Numbered from the stretch's first letter, positions 23,607-35,406 are shown. The stretch is 64,000 nucleotides of DNA from Cytospora piceicola (GCA_023375675.1 JALQBC010000006.1:1488001-1552000), one strand, 5' to 3'. Program-made: numbers and translations. Notes: a model not told the origin generated them from the letters alone.

Positions 23607-24842
23607 GCATCTAAGTAGTTAGCAGCTCGGATATAATCCAACCAGGCCGTTGGATGAGACCAGTTGACGATCCGTCTAATATGCACATGTTTGATCTGAC
23701 CCAAACAAGAAATATGTTACTTGTTTCACACCCGACAGTTACAGATCGCTCGCTTATTTCACATAACAAGTCTCCCAATTTGATTCTGCGGCCCCTAGAG
23801 TCTTGCTTCTTTGGGTCGACATATCTCCCGAAACCATTCATGCCCAGGTATAAACGGCAAAGCATTTCAGAAAAAAGGGATGGTATTGAATACGACAGGT
23901 ATACAGTAACTGTTAGTGAAGTAAGAAGGCATACGCATTTCTTTCAATAGTAGTCACAATGTTTGGTATATTTCCTGCCCAGGTCCAACCGTGTGAAGAG
24001 GTTGGAACTACATACTCACTTCGAAGGTAACCCGGTCCACAAACTGAGTGATCAGGGAGCAGATGGAGTTACTGGAGCGGGTCCCGGCCAGTCGTCGCCT
24101 TCATTTCTCCACGAGCTGCAAGCCCTCACTACACAAATGTGACATGCAGCTTGGTTTGTTCCACCAATTTCCTGCGTTTGGCTCTTCTATTTTGAACCTA
24201 AGGACCTACCCTAGGGTAGTCACTATCCCAAAATGCTGAGACCGTAGCCTTCGTGGTTCGGTGTGGGGCCTGCCCTGGTGCTTTGGAGCGTTTTGCAGCT
24301 CTACTACCATATCTTTTAAGACTTCAACACAGATTTGTTGACGTTAGATATCACGCTTCGCTAGGCCTCACCTGAGAGCATCCCAATACACACTCGACCG
24401 GGAGGGTATATACCTAGCCCCAGGACACCAACATAGTCGTGCTCGTGGGAGAGATACAGATAAGAATCACATCTCAGTATCCTATGTTCACTTCTCCCAT
24501 TCGACCGCTCGGGGTGAAAACTGCCTCAGCATTGGGACAATCAAGGCGGGGATCATGTCCTCAAACAGTCACTTAGGTAAGGCTGCTTGAGCAGAGTCTG
24601 CTAGCAGTCACTTCAGTCTTGGTCGAGTTTTGAGACTTGTCTAATTTGTGTCAACTGGCATGATGGCATGTCATAGCCGTGCTCGTAAGATTTAATTGTA
24701 ATAAGTTGCACAATTGTGCTTCGAGTCTTGTTCTTTAGAGCTTGATTCTGAGAGATCTATGCCTAGGTTGTCTAGAAAGACGTGAGTTCAGTTGGCCGGC
24801 ACAGCAGGTAGTCACTTATGTAACCGCCTTTGGTGGGCATAT
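23607..24842. other. Intergenic, no gene seen
   Basis: These 1.2 kb lie between convergent genes. The perfect palindrome TACCCTAGGGTA occurs at 24207-24218. I find no coding or RNA feature. Confidence 0.45.
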
Positions 24843-25992
24843 TCACCTCTCCCGGTTGAAAGTAGCTGCTGGCTTAGGCTTGTTGGCCAGTACGCCTTCG
24901 ATCTCCTCAACGATCTCTGGCGTAAACTTGTCCAAGAGGGCCAGCGCCTTGACGTTGTCATGGATCTGCTCAACCTTGGTGGCACCCAGGATGACCGTGC
25001 TCACGTTAGGGTTGTTGGCCGCCCACGCGAGGGCCAACTGCGCAGTGTTGGCTCCCAGCCTCTCAGCAATCTTGGTCAACTTCCTGACCTTCTCAAGCTT
25101 GGCCAGTCCTTCCTCACTCTTGAGACCCTCAATTGTGTTCTCAAAGAAAGCCTTGTTCGTAGCGAATCGCGAGTCTTCGGGGATCCCGTCGTTGTATTTG
25201 CCAGTCAGCAGGCCACTGGCCAAAGGACTCCAAATGGTAGTGCCGTAGCCAAACTGCTCAAACAAGGGTTTGAACTCGACCTCGAACCGCTCACGGTGGA
25301 AAGCGTTGTACTGAGGCTGCTCGGCGATGGGTGCGATCAGGTTGTGCTTCTCAGCCAACCTGGTCGCCTCCATGATCTGTGCGGCGCTCCATTCTGAAGT
25401 GCCCCAGTAGTAAGCCAAGTTCAGGTTTCGGATGGCCTGCGTGAAGCCCTCGACGATCTCCAGCATGGGCGTGCCGACATCTGGCCTGTGGGCGAAGACA
25501 GCATCGACGTAGGGAGTCTGCAGACGGGCCAGGCTGGACTTGAGGCCCTCGATTACATGTTTCCGGGAAAGACCGCGCGTGTTGGGCTCTTTCCGGCCTG
25601 TTCCGAAGAAGACCTTGGTTATAAGAACGTATTCGTCACGGGGCCAGTCAAGCTCCTTCAGGGCAGTGCCCATCTCAACCTCACAGGCGCCATTGGAGTA
25701 GACCTCGGCTGTGTCGAATGTTTGCTAATAAACAAACGAGTCAGTGGCTGTGGTTCGGTCGGGCCAAGTTCTTCCTGCTCATCTCCATGTACAGTGCAGG
25801 GGGGCCATGACTTACAATGCCATTGTCCCAGGCTGCCTGCAGAATGTCCTTGACAATTGAGCCTTTCTGTGTGCCACCGTAGGTAAGCCAGCCACCAAGA
25901 GCAAAGACCGAGACCTTGAGACCGGTGGGGCCCAGGTAGCGGAACTTCATGTCCTTGGGGTCGTAAGCGCTGCGAACAGTTGGTTGGGCCAT
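24843..25992 (-). CDS. Aldo-keto reductase, voltage-gated potassium channel beta-subunit type
   Basis: The model is complement(join(24843..25724,25816..25992)), 352 residues, with one 91-base intron. The TIM-barrel starts at [20 protein letters not shown]. The catalytic tetrad is visible: Asp63 and Tyr68 in [10 protein letters not shown], Lys96 in LITKVFFG and His138 in VFAHRPD. The family (AKR6, Kv-beta-like) reduces aldehydes and ketones with NADPH. Cofactor-binding stretches include [12 protein letters not shown] and [11 protein letters not shown]. Length fits fungal members of about 345 residues. The frame is open upstream to 26244 and would add a Ser/Thr-rich, Arg-containing head from a Met at 26211 ([14 protein letters not shown]), which resembles a mitochondrial presequence; the shorter start at 25992 ([11 protein letters not shown]) fits the family better. 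No cluster partners are seen. Confidence 0.9.
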
Positions 25993-27814
25993 GGCTGTTG
26001 AATACTGGCTGGTGACAGGGACGGCAGAAGAGCTACACGTAGGTGTGACGACGAGACCTGGCCGTGTACTTGTTGAAGTGGAGAAAAACGAAGATTTCGA
26101 AGTTCTCTGAATTGTGTTGGCACTCAGTGATGATGATGGAAGTGATGATGATGATGAGAACAACAAAAAGCCTGGAAGAGGGGACTGAGGGGGAATTCTC
26201 AAATGTTTCATGGGGAACAGTCGCAATTTCAATGACGCCATCACAAACCAGAGTGTGGCGAGATGTGGAGTCGGCGCCTGTCGAGAGGGGATCCGTACTG
26301 GTGGACGGGTTCCGGCCCTCTTTTGTATACATCAACATCAATTGATGTGTAAGCTGCTCCAATTTTGTGCCCTTTTGGTAACACCGTCGTAAACACCGAA
26401 ATCCGTCGTTGATCGGCAAGCTTGCATCATCTTTGAGGGTGGGTACCCCACGAACACGTCCTGACGTCCAAAGCTATTAGTAGATCTCTTTTCTCCCCAC
26501 GAATTTGATCGGGTGCACATGTGGAGCCTTGATGTATAAGTACTGGCTCGCATGATATATGGGTCACTAGACTGAGTGGAACTCGAAACGCCATGGCAAT
26601 GAGCTTAAGCATTGATGGTTCGGCGGACTTCTGACTGTGGAAGTCAGTAGACTCAAGTACAGATTCATTATATAGTATCATGCCTAGAATCGGGGCATTA
26701 TGAAACACGCCGAAAAAACACCTGGATGTCGAATCGTACTCGAAGCCTTGACAGGGTTCTGCGTAGTAGTTACTGTCCTCCTTCTTCAGCCTACCAGTAC
26801 AGTGGCGTAGAACAGATTTCAAATGGGAAAGAGCAGAATAAAGCGGGTTCTCATGGGCCTAATGACTTCTAACCACGCGATCCAATACACGTCTCGAGTA
26901 GATCGTCTGTAGATCGAAAGTCGAGACCCTGTACGGCTCTGTAGGGCTGACTGATCTGGCCTGTTGGATGTCCTGGGTCGAGGTCGTGCCTGTCAACCGA
27001 GTTTCCTTCGCGGTGGACCCTGCTATTATTACCCAGTATTATAGCAATATTGAACTACTTCTCACGCTGCAGCAACGTCGACGACCCGCCCTCGGGAGCC
27101 CCCATCTGTCTCCACAAAGGTAATACTTTGCATTACTAGAGTCTCTTCAACTAGTACCGTCTTGGCAATGCTACCATATGTCTATGCATATTCATTGGCT
27201 ACCCTAGGGTACTTAAGTGCTTGAAGGTCATTGCTGAGTTGTCCTCCGCTTACTCACTTCAGGCGTCGACTGAAAGATGGGTCGTCTGAACCGGCTAGAA
27301 CCGTAGCAAATTATACCGACCGGTGCGACCAAAGCCCGGGGCGGTTGGGTAGATGATGACGCTTGGGTATAATGGATCATGGTCTCTTGCCTACTGGAAG
27401 GTCTTTGCTTGACAGGCGGCAGATCTTGTTCACTATCTCAATATATCATCAAGGCTATTCTGCAAACTTCATGTCAAATTACATATGTTCGTAGAACCCC
27501 AGCAAGAAGCATCACGTGGAAACCAAGATTGTGTTTCAACATTAGTAATAAAATCAAAGTATAATCAAGTCATGGTAAACTCATGGCGCAGAAATGCCCA
27601 TCGCTCGCAATGTATATCTAACCACCCTCCTCTTACCCCCTAATATTTTGAAATTCCTGCCAGTTCAACCACCCTAATTACCTGGAAATTAACCCTGGCC
27701 CCGTATTTGCGCAGATTTCAAAACTGAGACAACATTTGTCAGCCTTCCTCCACTTCCTTCGCCTCTTGAATGCATCGTGCGCCGTCAACGCCACGTTTTC
27801 CCCCTCGGAACCCT
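25993..27814. other. Intergenic, no gene seen
   Basis: This holds the promoter of the aldo-keto reductase and the 3' flank of the histidine-rich gene at 27815. A (GATGAT)-like microsatellite lies near 26127-26160, and TACCCTAGGGTA lies at 27200-27211. A 131-codon open frame at 26427-26822 (-) shows no family features. Confidence 0.45.
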
Positions 27815-28916
27815 TCAAACCCTCCAGGGCTGATGCGGCAAGCTGCTCCTTCTTGTTGAGTTGGGACTCCCGTTAACACTCTGGATCGCATTGCTGCTTC
27901 GTCTCGTCGTGTTCGGACTCCCGACACCAGACTGGGTCGTGTTAGGTTCCTTTGGGACCGTCCTTATAGCGAGACCTTTATGTTCTGGTATTGCCAGTGG
28001 TTTGGTCTTTGCCGTTGGTTCACCAGAGCTTTTGCTTGAAGAAGGCTCATCAGGGCTCGTCCGCCGGGCTGCGTTGTTGACCGAATTGCCCCTGTCAGAG
28101 CCAACGGCCCCAACATTGCTTGCTATATCGTGAGCTGGCTGAGTAGTTGCCTTGTTCCGCTTTGCATTCAGTGAGATTTGTCTCCAGTCGTCTGAGACGC
28201 CGGCTGGGATGAGGACAGGCGTCGTCCGGCCATGTATGTCCTCGAACACCGGTGGATGACGCCAGAGATACTCGGTTCTGACGATTCCATCCTCAGTGAC
28301 ATATGTCTTCTTATCGACTAGGACAGGTTCAGTCTGGATGTCAAGTGGCTCATATCCCAGCTGGGGAACGTCTTCGGGAAGGTGAAGTGCAGGGTCTCCA
28401 TCATGATGTCCAGTTGTCAAAGACCGCGGAACCACCATCCATTCTCGAACAGGCCGGCCAGTCAACTGCCTGACCTCGTCGTCCGAAGCCTCGACTAATT
28501 GTCCTTTGCCATCAGATGACTCTACAAAATGCCTTGCAGGCAGGATTTCGGTCTTCACAAGTGGCAGGGTGCGGTGGTACACATGATGTTTGTGAATCTC
28601 CCGCGTGATTTTCTTCTGATAGATCTCATGGACTGTTGGTTGAACCAGTTCGTGTGTGACAGCTGGATCATTCCGTCAGTCTTGCGTCCTCATTGACCAT
28701 CCATCGGGAGCAGTTTGCTTCACGACAGCTCGAAATCTCGTTGGCCTCATTAGTAACCAATAAATGAGGAAACTACGTACCTGCTGCCGTGCGCGTCGTC
28801 ACGTCTGTATCCACCGTCCGAGTCTTCAAGGGGTCGGCATCTGCGGCTCTGGACTTGTTGTACCGCGGCAGAGAACTTTGTTTGTTTTGTTTCAAACCAG
28901 GTGAGGTTTCCATCAT
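27815..28916 (-). CDS. Histidine-containing fungal protein, paralogue of the neighbour at 29999
   Basis: The model is complement(join(27815..28662,28781..28916)), 327 residues, with one 118-base intron. The core after the intron reads VTHELVQPTVHEIYQKK, then EIHKHHVYHRTLPLVK and EILPARHF. It lines up with VQPTQHEKVYRP, EVHQEHHHTTVQPIK and EVLPEKHTHI in the gene at 29999, so the two look like diverged paralogues. The first half is otherwise polar. The C-terminal 100 residues are Ser/Thr/Asn-rich and end in two near copies of QS-x-GSPNTTRRSS, typical of disordered, possibly phosphorylated tails. There is no signal peptide or membrane segment. The neighbour's family is often annotated as allergen-like, with unknown function. 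The two genes are divergent and share an upstream region of 1082 bases. Confidence 0.75.
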
Positions 28917-29113
28917 GCCGGGTCGTGGATCAGTTGTGTGGTGCCTGTATGTATAATACTGATACGATGGACTTAATCGCCAGGTTGTTGGGTGATAGCA
29001 AACAGTCTCTCACCTCAGCGCAACCCTCGGATGGGCCTATGACTCGGAACCGACGAATATGCGTGTTACGGCCGAAACCTGCCTAGTGCGACATACATGT
29101 GTTTATTCCTCAG

Positions 29114-29121
29114 TGACGTCA
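29114..29121. promoter_or_regulatory. CRE-type octamer TGACGTCA
   Basis: This is a perfect palindromic binding site for bZIP factors of the ATF/CREB type. It lies about 200 bases upstream of the minus-strand gene and about 880 bases upstream of the plus-strand gene. It suggests stress-linked control, which is an inference. Confidence 0.45.
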
Positions 29122-29299
29122 AAAGATTTGCGGAGGAAAAGGTCCCATAAATAACAAAGCCCCGATTTCATCAAAGAGCAGTGTATTGGTATGGGCGTCA
29201 CAATGTCTCTCAACTCCGCAAGTCTGAGTATGACCAAGTAACGACGCGGATGAATATTTATTCTCTTTGCGTCACTCAGACGTACGGATCGATGATGAT

Positions 29300-29316
29300 G
29301 ATTATCAGTGATAATC
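29300..29316. promoter_or_regulatory. Paired GATA sites in a short inverted repeat
   Basis: GATTATC, a 3-base spacer AGT, then GATAATC form a perfect 7-base inverted repeat that places two opposed GATA motifs face to face. GATA factors control nitrogen, light and iron genes in fungi. Function here is not shown. Confidence 0.35.
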
Positions 29317-29998
29317 GATGACTATCACTTTATTACTCGGGGGCTAAGTATTAGGTTCTTTGTTGGCCCGGGTCCACCGGGGGCTCCACTTTGAGCCTCC
29401 AGAGTACCCAGAGTAGCATCCCTCGCATCACTAGTTACCATAAAGGTATGACCTGCATATCATACCTGCCTTGATACAGCTGGCGGCCCACAAATCCCAC
29501 CAAGGTCCCCACGTTGACATCGGCGGCTTCTTACACATCCTGTTTCCGACTCGATCTAGCCCTTGGAGAGGTTGGAAGGGGCCTCCAGTCAGCCAGCCTC
29601 ATGGGACTTTTCAATATTGGTGCAAGTAAAGCCAACAATTGCCAGTCCCAATGCGTCGACATTGGGCACATTCCCTTGTTCTTCCAGATGTCCTTCTCCT
29701 GCCGTCATTATGGATAGGCGCGTCAGCGGCGTCATGTTGATGCCATCATCTGTGTTGCCATCTGGGAGACTCTTCTGGCCAGACTTCGACGTCACGCCTG
29801 ATCTACAATGTCTCTAAAGTAATACTTAAGTGGCCGTGCTCTCCCGAATAAGTCTCATCTCGACTCAGACACAACATCATCACAAAACCATTATACCCCA
29901 ACAATCACAACCAAAGACAACAATCCAACAGTTCTACACCAACTGCTCTTTACTATACCCCAAACAAGTCGATAAACTACAATCAAAACACTACAAAA

Positions 29999-31114
29999 AT
30001 GGAAGCAGCAAAGGCCGCAGTCTTCAAGCACCTCTCTCGGGATGGTCACCATGAAACAGATGTTGAAGAGGTAAGATTTCGAAATCGTCGTTCGATTGCG
30101 AGTCTCACAATTTGCTAACAATTATTACCAAAATAGCATGTCCAGCCCGCTGTTCAGCACGAGCACGTCCAGCCCACCCAGCATGAGAAGGTATACAGGC
30201 CAATGGACAAGGAGGTTCACCAGGAGCATCACCACACTACCGTCCAGCCTATCAAGGACAGAGAGGTCCTTCCTGAGAAGCACACCCACATCAACGAGGA
30301 AACCCAGCACAAGGAGTTCCGTCACGGTGATCACGACAGGATCAAGGACACACTCTCTCAGGAGCATGCTCGTCTTGGTCTGACCGAGCATACCCGTGAG
30401 GTTGGCTCCACCACCCGCACGCAGGCTGAGGCGCCTACTGCGCAGGGCGAGCACGTGCACCACCACATCCACGAGCATGTTCAGCCTGTCATCGACAAGG
30501 AGACAATCCAGCCTCATGTCGTGCACCGCACCGCACCCGTGCACGAGGTGCACCAGCATGAGCCTCAACACCACAGCGCCACTACTCTCCCACCTGTCTC
30601 CATTGACGAATTCAAGAGGCAGGGTGGTCACGTTACTGGAGAGGCAGGTGTGAGGAGGGATGAGTTCCATGGCGAGCCTAAGCCGGTAGAGAGTGGTTTC
30701 GTTGGCGGACAAGGCGCTCGCGGTACCACCCACCTCACGCGCCCAGAGGGAGCAGGCAGCCACCGCGAGCATGGAACTCACGGAACCCACGGAACTCACA
30801 ATGAACTTGGCTCTACACATGGTCATACCCAGTCCCGTGAGTCGGGTTCCGGCCTTCGCGACGTTGATGGAACGCGTGGAAACACCTCCACCGGAAGGAC
30901 TCCTGTCTCTGACCAGTATGCTTCGCAAAACACTGGCGGTAGCCTCGGCCACACAGGAACCGGTGGTAACCTTGGACACACAGGCACTGGCTCCAGCACA
31001 GGCCGTGTCAGCCCCACATCTTCCACCAGCACTCACAAGAAGGCTAGCTTGATGGATAAGCTGAACCCTAAGAAGGATTCTGATGGGGATGGCAAGGCTG
31101 GTTTCATGAAATAA
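29999..31114 (+). CDS. Histidine-rich, repeat-containing fungal protein (allergen-like family)
   Basis: The model is join(29999..30070,30137..31114), 349 residues, with one 66-base intron carrying a TTTGCTAAC branch point. The start is MEAAKAAVFKHL. The N-terminal 190 residues repeat a pattern of His, Glu and hydrophobic residues (EHVQPAVQHEHVQP, EVHQEHHHTTVQPIK, HVHHHIHEHVQPVIDKE). That pattern is typical of a fungal family often labelled putative allergen; its cellular role is unknown, though the many histidines could bind metal ions. A conserved TTLPPVSIDEFK follows. The tail is Gly/Thr/His-rich with HGTHGTHGTH and two GHTGTGG-like units, ending MDKLNPKKDSDGDGKAGFMK. There is no signal peptide, so it is probably cytosolic. 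It is paired divergently with the paralogue at 27815-28916. Confidence 0.85.
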
Positions 31115-31895
31115 ACGGAAGGTGTGGAATGATTGGTACGATGTTATGCGAATATGGTAGATAGTTAATTTAAAACAACGCTGCTAAACTACTTATTCTC
31201 GACTGTTGCAATAGAAGTGATAAAGTGAAAAGAAAAAATGTTGTCCCAGGTAAGTTCGAGTTCCGTTTTGTCAAGTCGTCACATTGGATGTGGTTGAAAA
31301 GACTCCGATCGTTATTTTTGATGGCCTCTACATTGAATTTGTTGGCATTCCGAATGTTGCCGAAAGGAGTCGAAGATAGGAGTGCAAATGAGAGGGCCGG
31401 GTAAGAAATCAGCTGAAATATATTTGTGTCCCTTATCCGAATTCGTATTGATTAATCCCTTATCTCGTCTGTGAGGAACGCTGGTGGCCTTTGTCCTCTG
31501 GTGCTCTCCACACCAAATATATGTCGTGATTAGCACGAGCGTCCAGCGCCATCCTTTTCAATGGATAGAACCATCTGTAGGGAACCGTTGGGTATATCCG
31601 GCTATCCCCCCCTATCTCGAGACCACCTCCCATCGCCTTGCTTGAGTCTATGGGCAATCAACCATTGCACGGAACCTATATTAATGGGTTTTGGCTCAAG
31701 GGCCCATTGCATGGACCACGAGTTACGCCTTGATGAACAGCTGCTTGCTTAAAAAGGCACGGGTTATGGTTATTGAATGAGGCGGCGTCATGTGCAGTGC
31801 AAATGCAACCAACGTACAATTTAACTAATTACAATGCAAATTCGCAACCATTCGTTCAGAAGTGACAATTACAAGGTTGCCCATATATGTGAGCT
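31115..31895. other. Intergenic between convergent genes
   Basis: This holds the 3' flanks of the histidine-rich gene and the monooxygenase. No gene is seen. Confidence 0.45.
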
Positions 31896-33574
31896 TTAAG
31901 ACCAATCTCCTTCGAATGTAAGCTTCTCGCCTCGTTCCAAAGTATCGTGGATGTCCTTGAGGAACCAAGGATGGTAATGGTATCCGCGAGGGATGTTAGT
32001 GTTCTCGAACGGAGTTCCATCCACAAGACTCCGTAGCGCCTTTCCATAGTTATCATATACATAACGCTCGGGGTTGTGGCCCCAGATCCACCACCCATAC
32101 TGGGGCTTGACATTGATCGGGTCTCCAATCGCCTTATGTCCCCACTCCGGATTAAGGTAGTGGCTCTGGTTGATGAAACCAAGAAGTTGACAGCAAGAAA
32201 CACGCTCGAATCTGATGACATGTTGATTGGCTGGGTCAGTCGACTGCGTAACAAGAGTAAGGTCAGTGTGTCATTCTTACTCACCTCAGTTTGGTATACG
32301 TCCTTGCCCATAGCCCATTCTTCAAGTTTCCGCCAAGCTGGAGGCAAGTGGATAGCGTAATGGCGTCCTCGATACCTTGAACCAGCCCATTGCCAGACGA
32401 AGGGACGAGGGTGTGGGCGCTATCACCCACTTGCACCACACGGCCGAGAGGCGACGACCATATCAGCTGTGGATCACGCCATAGAAGTTGCCAGTCCACA
32501 ATGGCATTGTCAGGCGCTGTCGTGATAAGCCTGTGTAAGTATTCCGGAACATCGGGAAAGTTGTCCTCCAAAAACTTCACAACGTAGCCAGGGGTCACAT
32601 GGTTTCCCCAGGACTCTTTCGATGTACCTGCAATGTCCTTTGTCTCCGAATTAGTTTCAACATCATATTATCTCATGGTTGACGGCCCACCCTATGTGTC
32701 ATGCCCCATTCAATCCGATCTCCAGTGTTGACAACGTAAATCTGTAGATCTTCTGTGTTCCACATTTGGCCCAAGGCGCCACCATCTTCTCGCAGGGGAA
32801 AGTACTTTGCGAGTTGCGGGTCAGCTGTGACGAATTCGATGGGATAAGCACTTCGAAACATGGAGTAGCCGCTGCTCATGGCACGGATATCGTGGCCGCT
32901 GATCAACCTGTGTGACTTTGTGCCAACGCCGTCTGCTGCCACGACTACATCTGCCTCCAACCGAGACCCATCTTCCAACAGGACGCCAGCTTTGTCCTCG
33001 TACTCAAAATAGTCGACCGCACGCAGGCCGTAAGCGACTTCGATGCCCAATGATTTGACCTGCCCGAGCAGTGAAGCCGTGAACCCGGGTCTCGGAACGC
33101 GATGTATCCGGTTCGGACTCTCCTCACCATCTTCAGTGAGACGGTCATCCTCATCCTTGAAGATAAACTTCTCTGGTCCCGCGACCTTCTCCCCATTGAT
33201 TTTGTAAAAAGATATCCATGCGTCGTAGGAGATTCTCTCGACGTCATCATAAATGGCAGGCCAAGTATTTTCCATGTGATGCAGGACAGAGGGTCCAACC
33301 GTAAAGGAGTCACCTTTATTCCGTGTCATCGCTGTCAGATTCTCAGGATTAAGACAGGATTAATCGTAAGACTGTACAAACCTGCAGAGCTGGGTGAAGG
33401 AGTCCGCTCTACCACACGAGGAGAATGACCCTTGCGCCAACATTCGAGTGCGGTGTAAAGACCAGCTGGGCCTGCACCCACGATCAAGATGTTGATACCC
33501 GTCAGAGAATGGCGAGGGACTTCCGAGGACTTATTGAAGCCATAGGAGGCAGTTACACCCTTAAAGAAGGACAT
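31896..33574 (-). CDS. FAD-dependent aromatic monooxygenase (salicylate hydroxylase-like)
   Basis: The model is complement(join(31896..32211,32285..32637,32691..33331,33382..33574)), 500 residues, with introns of 73, 53 and 50 bases. Junctions were chosen so that frame and the family sequence continue through each. The three flavoprotein hydroxylase marks are present: the dinucleotide-binding ILIVGAGPAGLYTALE near residue 25, the DG motif VVVAADGVGTKSHRL, and the GD motif RVVQVGDSAHTLVPSSGNG. Such enzymes insert one oxygen atom into an aromatic or similar substrate using NAD(P)H and FAD. The C-terminal part (LRFERVSCCQLLGF, then WWIWGHNPERYVYDNY) is typical of fungal members in pigment and toxin pathways or aromatic catabolism. 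The substrate cannot be assigned. There is no adjacent synthase, so a pathway is not implied. Confidence 0.9.
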
Positions 33575-34665
33575 GAACGAGGTAGGCGAGCACCTAATGT
33601 AGTTATCTGGATGATTGGTATGGTGCCAAGAAGATGTGTTTAGAAAAAGTTCTTGTAGATGATCACTGCTACGCATCGACTCTTGCAACTCGAGAAGACG
33701 TCCATCGCTGCTGGTATATATACGACTTGGTGTTCGGAACCCCGGAAAGCCCGACCATCGGCCGGTGTCTTCTATGCGAATCGGCCGGTCCGGATCCCAT
33801 CAATTGTAAACGATCACGAGAGCGACATGCATTCGGCATTATTGTACTTAAATCCATGGTAACCTCCGCGGATTCTCCCCGGGCCAATTCAGCCACACAT
33901 TCATGCTGACAGCCCGGGTCCTTTGATTGTTCTGCATGTCATCAGACTCTTACCATTCCGAGACTCTGTCTCACATACTTACATATTTCGATTGGTACGC
34001 TCTGGTTAATCCGGAAACTCTCATCGTCGTTGTGATGCTGAGGGATCGTTCGGTCCGTCTGGCGTAACCTGATCCTGCTATAGTAGTAACACCCTATATA
34101 ACATTTCCATATATATGATAAATCCTTAATATAACATATATATCTAGTGGATAGATTGATAGATAATATATATAAAAACCTTTTATCCCTATATAGATTA
34201 TGACCTATCTATAACATACATTTCTGTTGCATGGGCCGTATGTTATACGGGGGGTCACCACTGTATTGACGTGTGATTGGTATCTTGTGGAGAGGTGACC
34301 CTTGTTGATCAGTATTGTGGTATAAGAAGAATTATTACTGTGAAAATGCCATATACCTTTTGAAAACCGAGACCTCTTGGTTCTGGTATTTCTGCCTTGT
34401 CTCTGCTTGCCTCTTGAGTCCAACCGGAATTGGCTTGGCTGAGGCTCTCCTCTGTATTCGAGCGTACGTCGAAAATGTTCCTGATAATTACCCTAACCAG
34501 CCTCCAGGGCTGGGTACCTATCATAATTTCAAATCTTATTAGTTTTTGAACCTATTATATACTGACTGTCCCTTTGGTCATCCCCGATATTGCAACCACC
34601 TCTACGTGTACACGTCGGCATGGGGTACGATCGCGGCCTTGTCATGATTCTATCAACCGCAATTA
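33575..34665. other. Intergenic with an AT-rich patch
   Basis: This holds the monooxygenase promoter. From about 34080 to 34230 the DNA is dominated by TA steps (for example ATATATATGATAAATCC), like an old RIP-mutated scrap, but it is too short to identify. No gene is seen. Confidence 0.45.
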
Positions 34666-35406
34666 TCAACCATCTCTCTTACTCATGCGTTTAACAAAGC
34701 CATACTCCTTGCCTCCCAATATCTCTCCAGAACCAACCTCCTCAAAGCCCATAGCGCGGTACAGATTTGCCCCTGAAGGACTCGATAGGAAGTGGACGTT
34801 CTTGCTCTCCTTTTCGGCCCTCTCGAGACCCCATTGAGTCAGCATCTTGCCAATACCCTTCCGTTGGTGGGCAGGATCTACGGCAATTGCATTCAGACCT
34901 GGCCGTGATTAGCATTACTCCCGCCTTGGAACTACATACTTGTAGTAAAAGGTACTCTTAGGTGACCTACTCCAAGAGTTATCATAGCCTTCTTTCCCCA
35001 GTGCCTCCTTGAGCTTGTTGGATAATGGCTCGATCTCCCTCATAGCTCTTTCAGCAGCTTGCAGATCAAAGGTTTTCGGCAGTACTTTGATATCTTCCAA
35101 TCTCTTCTTATTGCGCTCCTCTGGCGTCATATCCACTATAGGGTCGTCGCCGTTGGTCCACTCTGCGTATCCCAAAACCCTGTCTGCTTCATCGACGACA
35201 ACAATATGGTGACGGTTCTGGTTACCGAAGTTTCTGGAGATGTTCTTGGTCCGTAACTCGAACTCGTCAGAGTCTCCGGTATCAACGCGCAGATGTTTCG
35301 GGAAGAATGCGTCGTTCATTGCGCGGCCGCGGAAGGCAGTGATCATCAGCTGCACTATAGCAGGGAGCTCATTTTGGCGCGCACGGCGGATTTGTATGGA
35401 AGGCAT
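34666..35406 (-). CDS. GNAT family N-acetyltransferase
   Basis: The model is complement(join(34666..34898,34971..35406)), 222 residues, with one 72-base intron. The splice joins NSW to SLNAIAVDPAHQRKGIGKML, the acetyl-CoA pyrophosphate loop (Q/R-x-x-G-x-G) of the GNAT fold. Reading straight on instead would stop after about 20 residues and lose that loop. The N-terminus IQIRRARQNELPAIVQLM is a normal GNAT beta1-alpha1. A helical insert around residues 85-140 (TPEERNKKRLEDIKVLP) is typical of fungal members. The C-terminus has LYRAMGFEEVGSGEILGG. It would transfer acetyl from acetyl-CoA to an amine on an unknown acceptor. The gene looks complete and cytosolic. Confidence 0.88.

Larger units (their letters stand above)
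28917..29998. promoter_or_regulatory. Shared divergent upstream region of the histidine-rich pair
   Basis: These 1082 bases separate the two start codons and must carry both promoters. They contain a perfect CRE octamer at 29114-29121 and a GATA-site hairpin at 29300-29316. The last 170 bases before the plus-strand gene are CA-rich and purine-poor, as in 5' leaders of strongly expressed fungal genes. Confidence 0.55.

Noticed and set aside
26427..26822. 131-codon minus-strand frame
   Set aside because: No family resemblance or codon signal, and it lies in a long gene-free region.
30125..31036. 303-codon minus-strand frame opposite the histidine-rich gene
   Set aside because: It mirrors the repetitive sense frame; the sense strand has a spliced start and family features.
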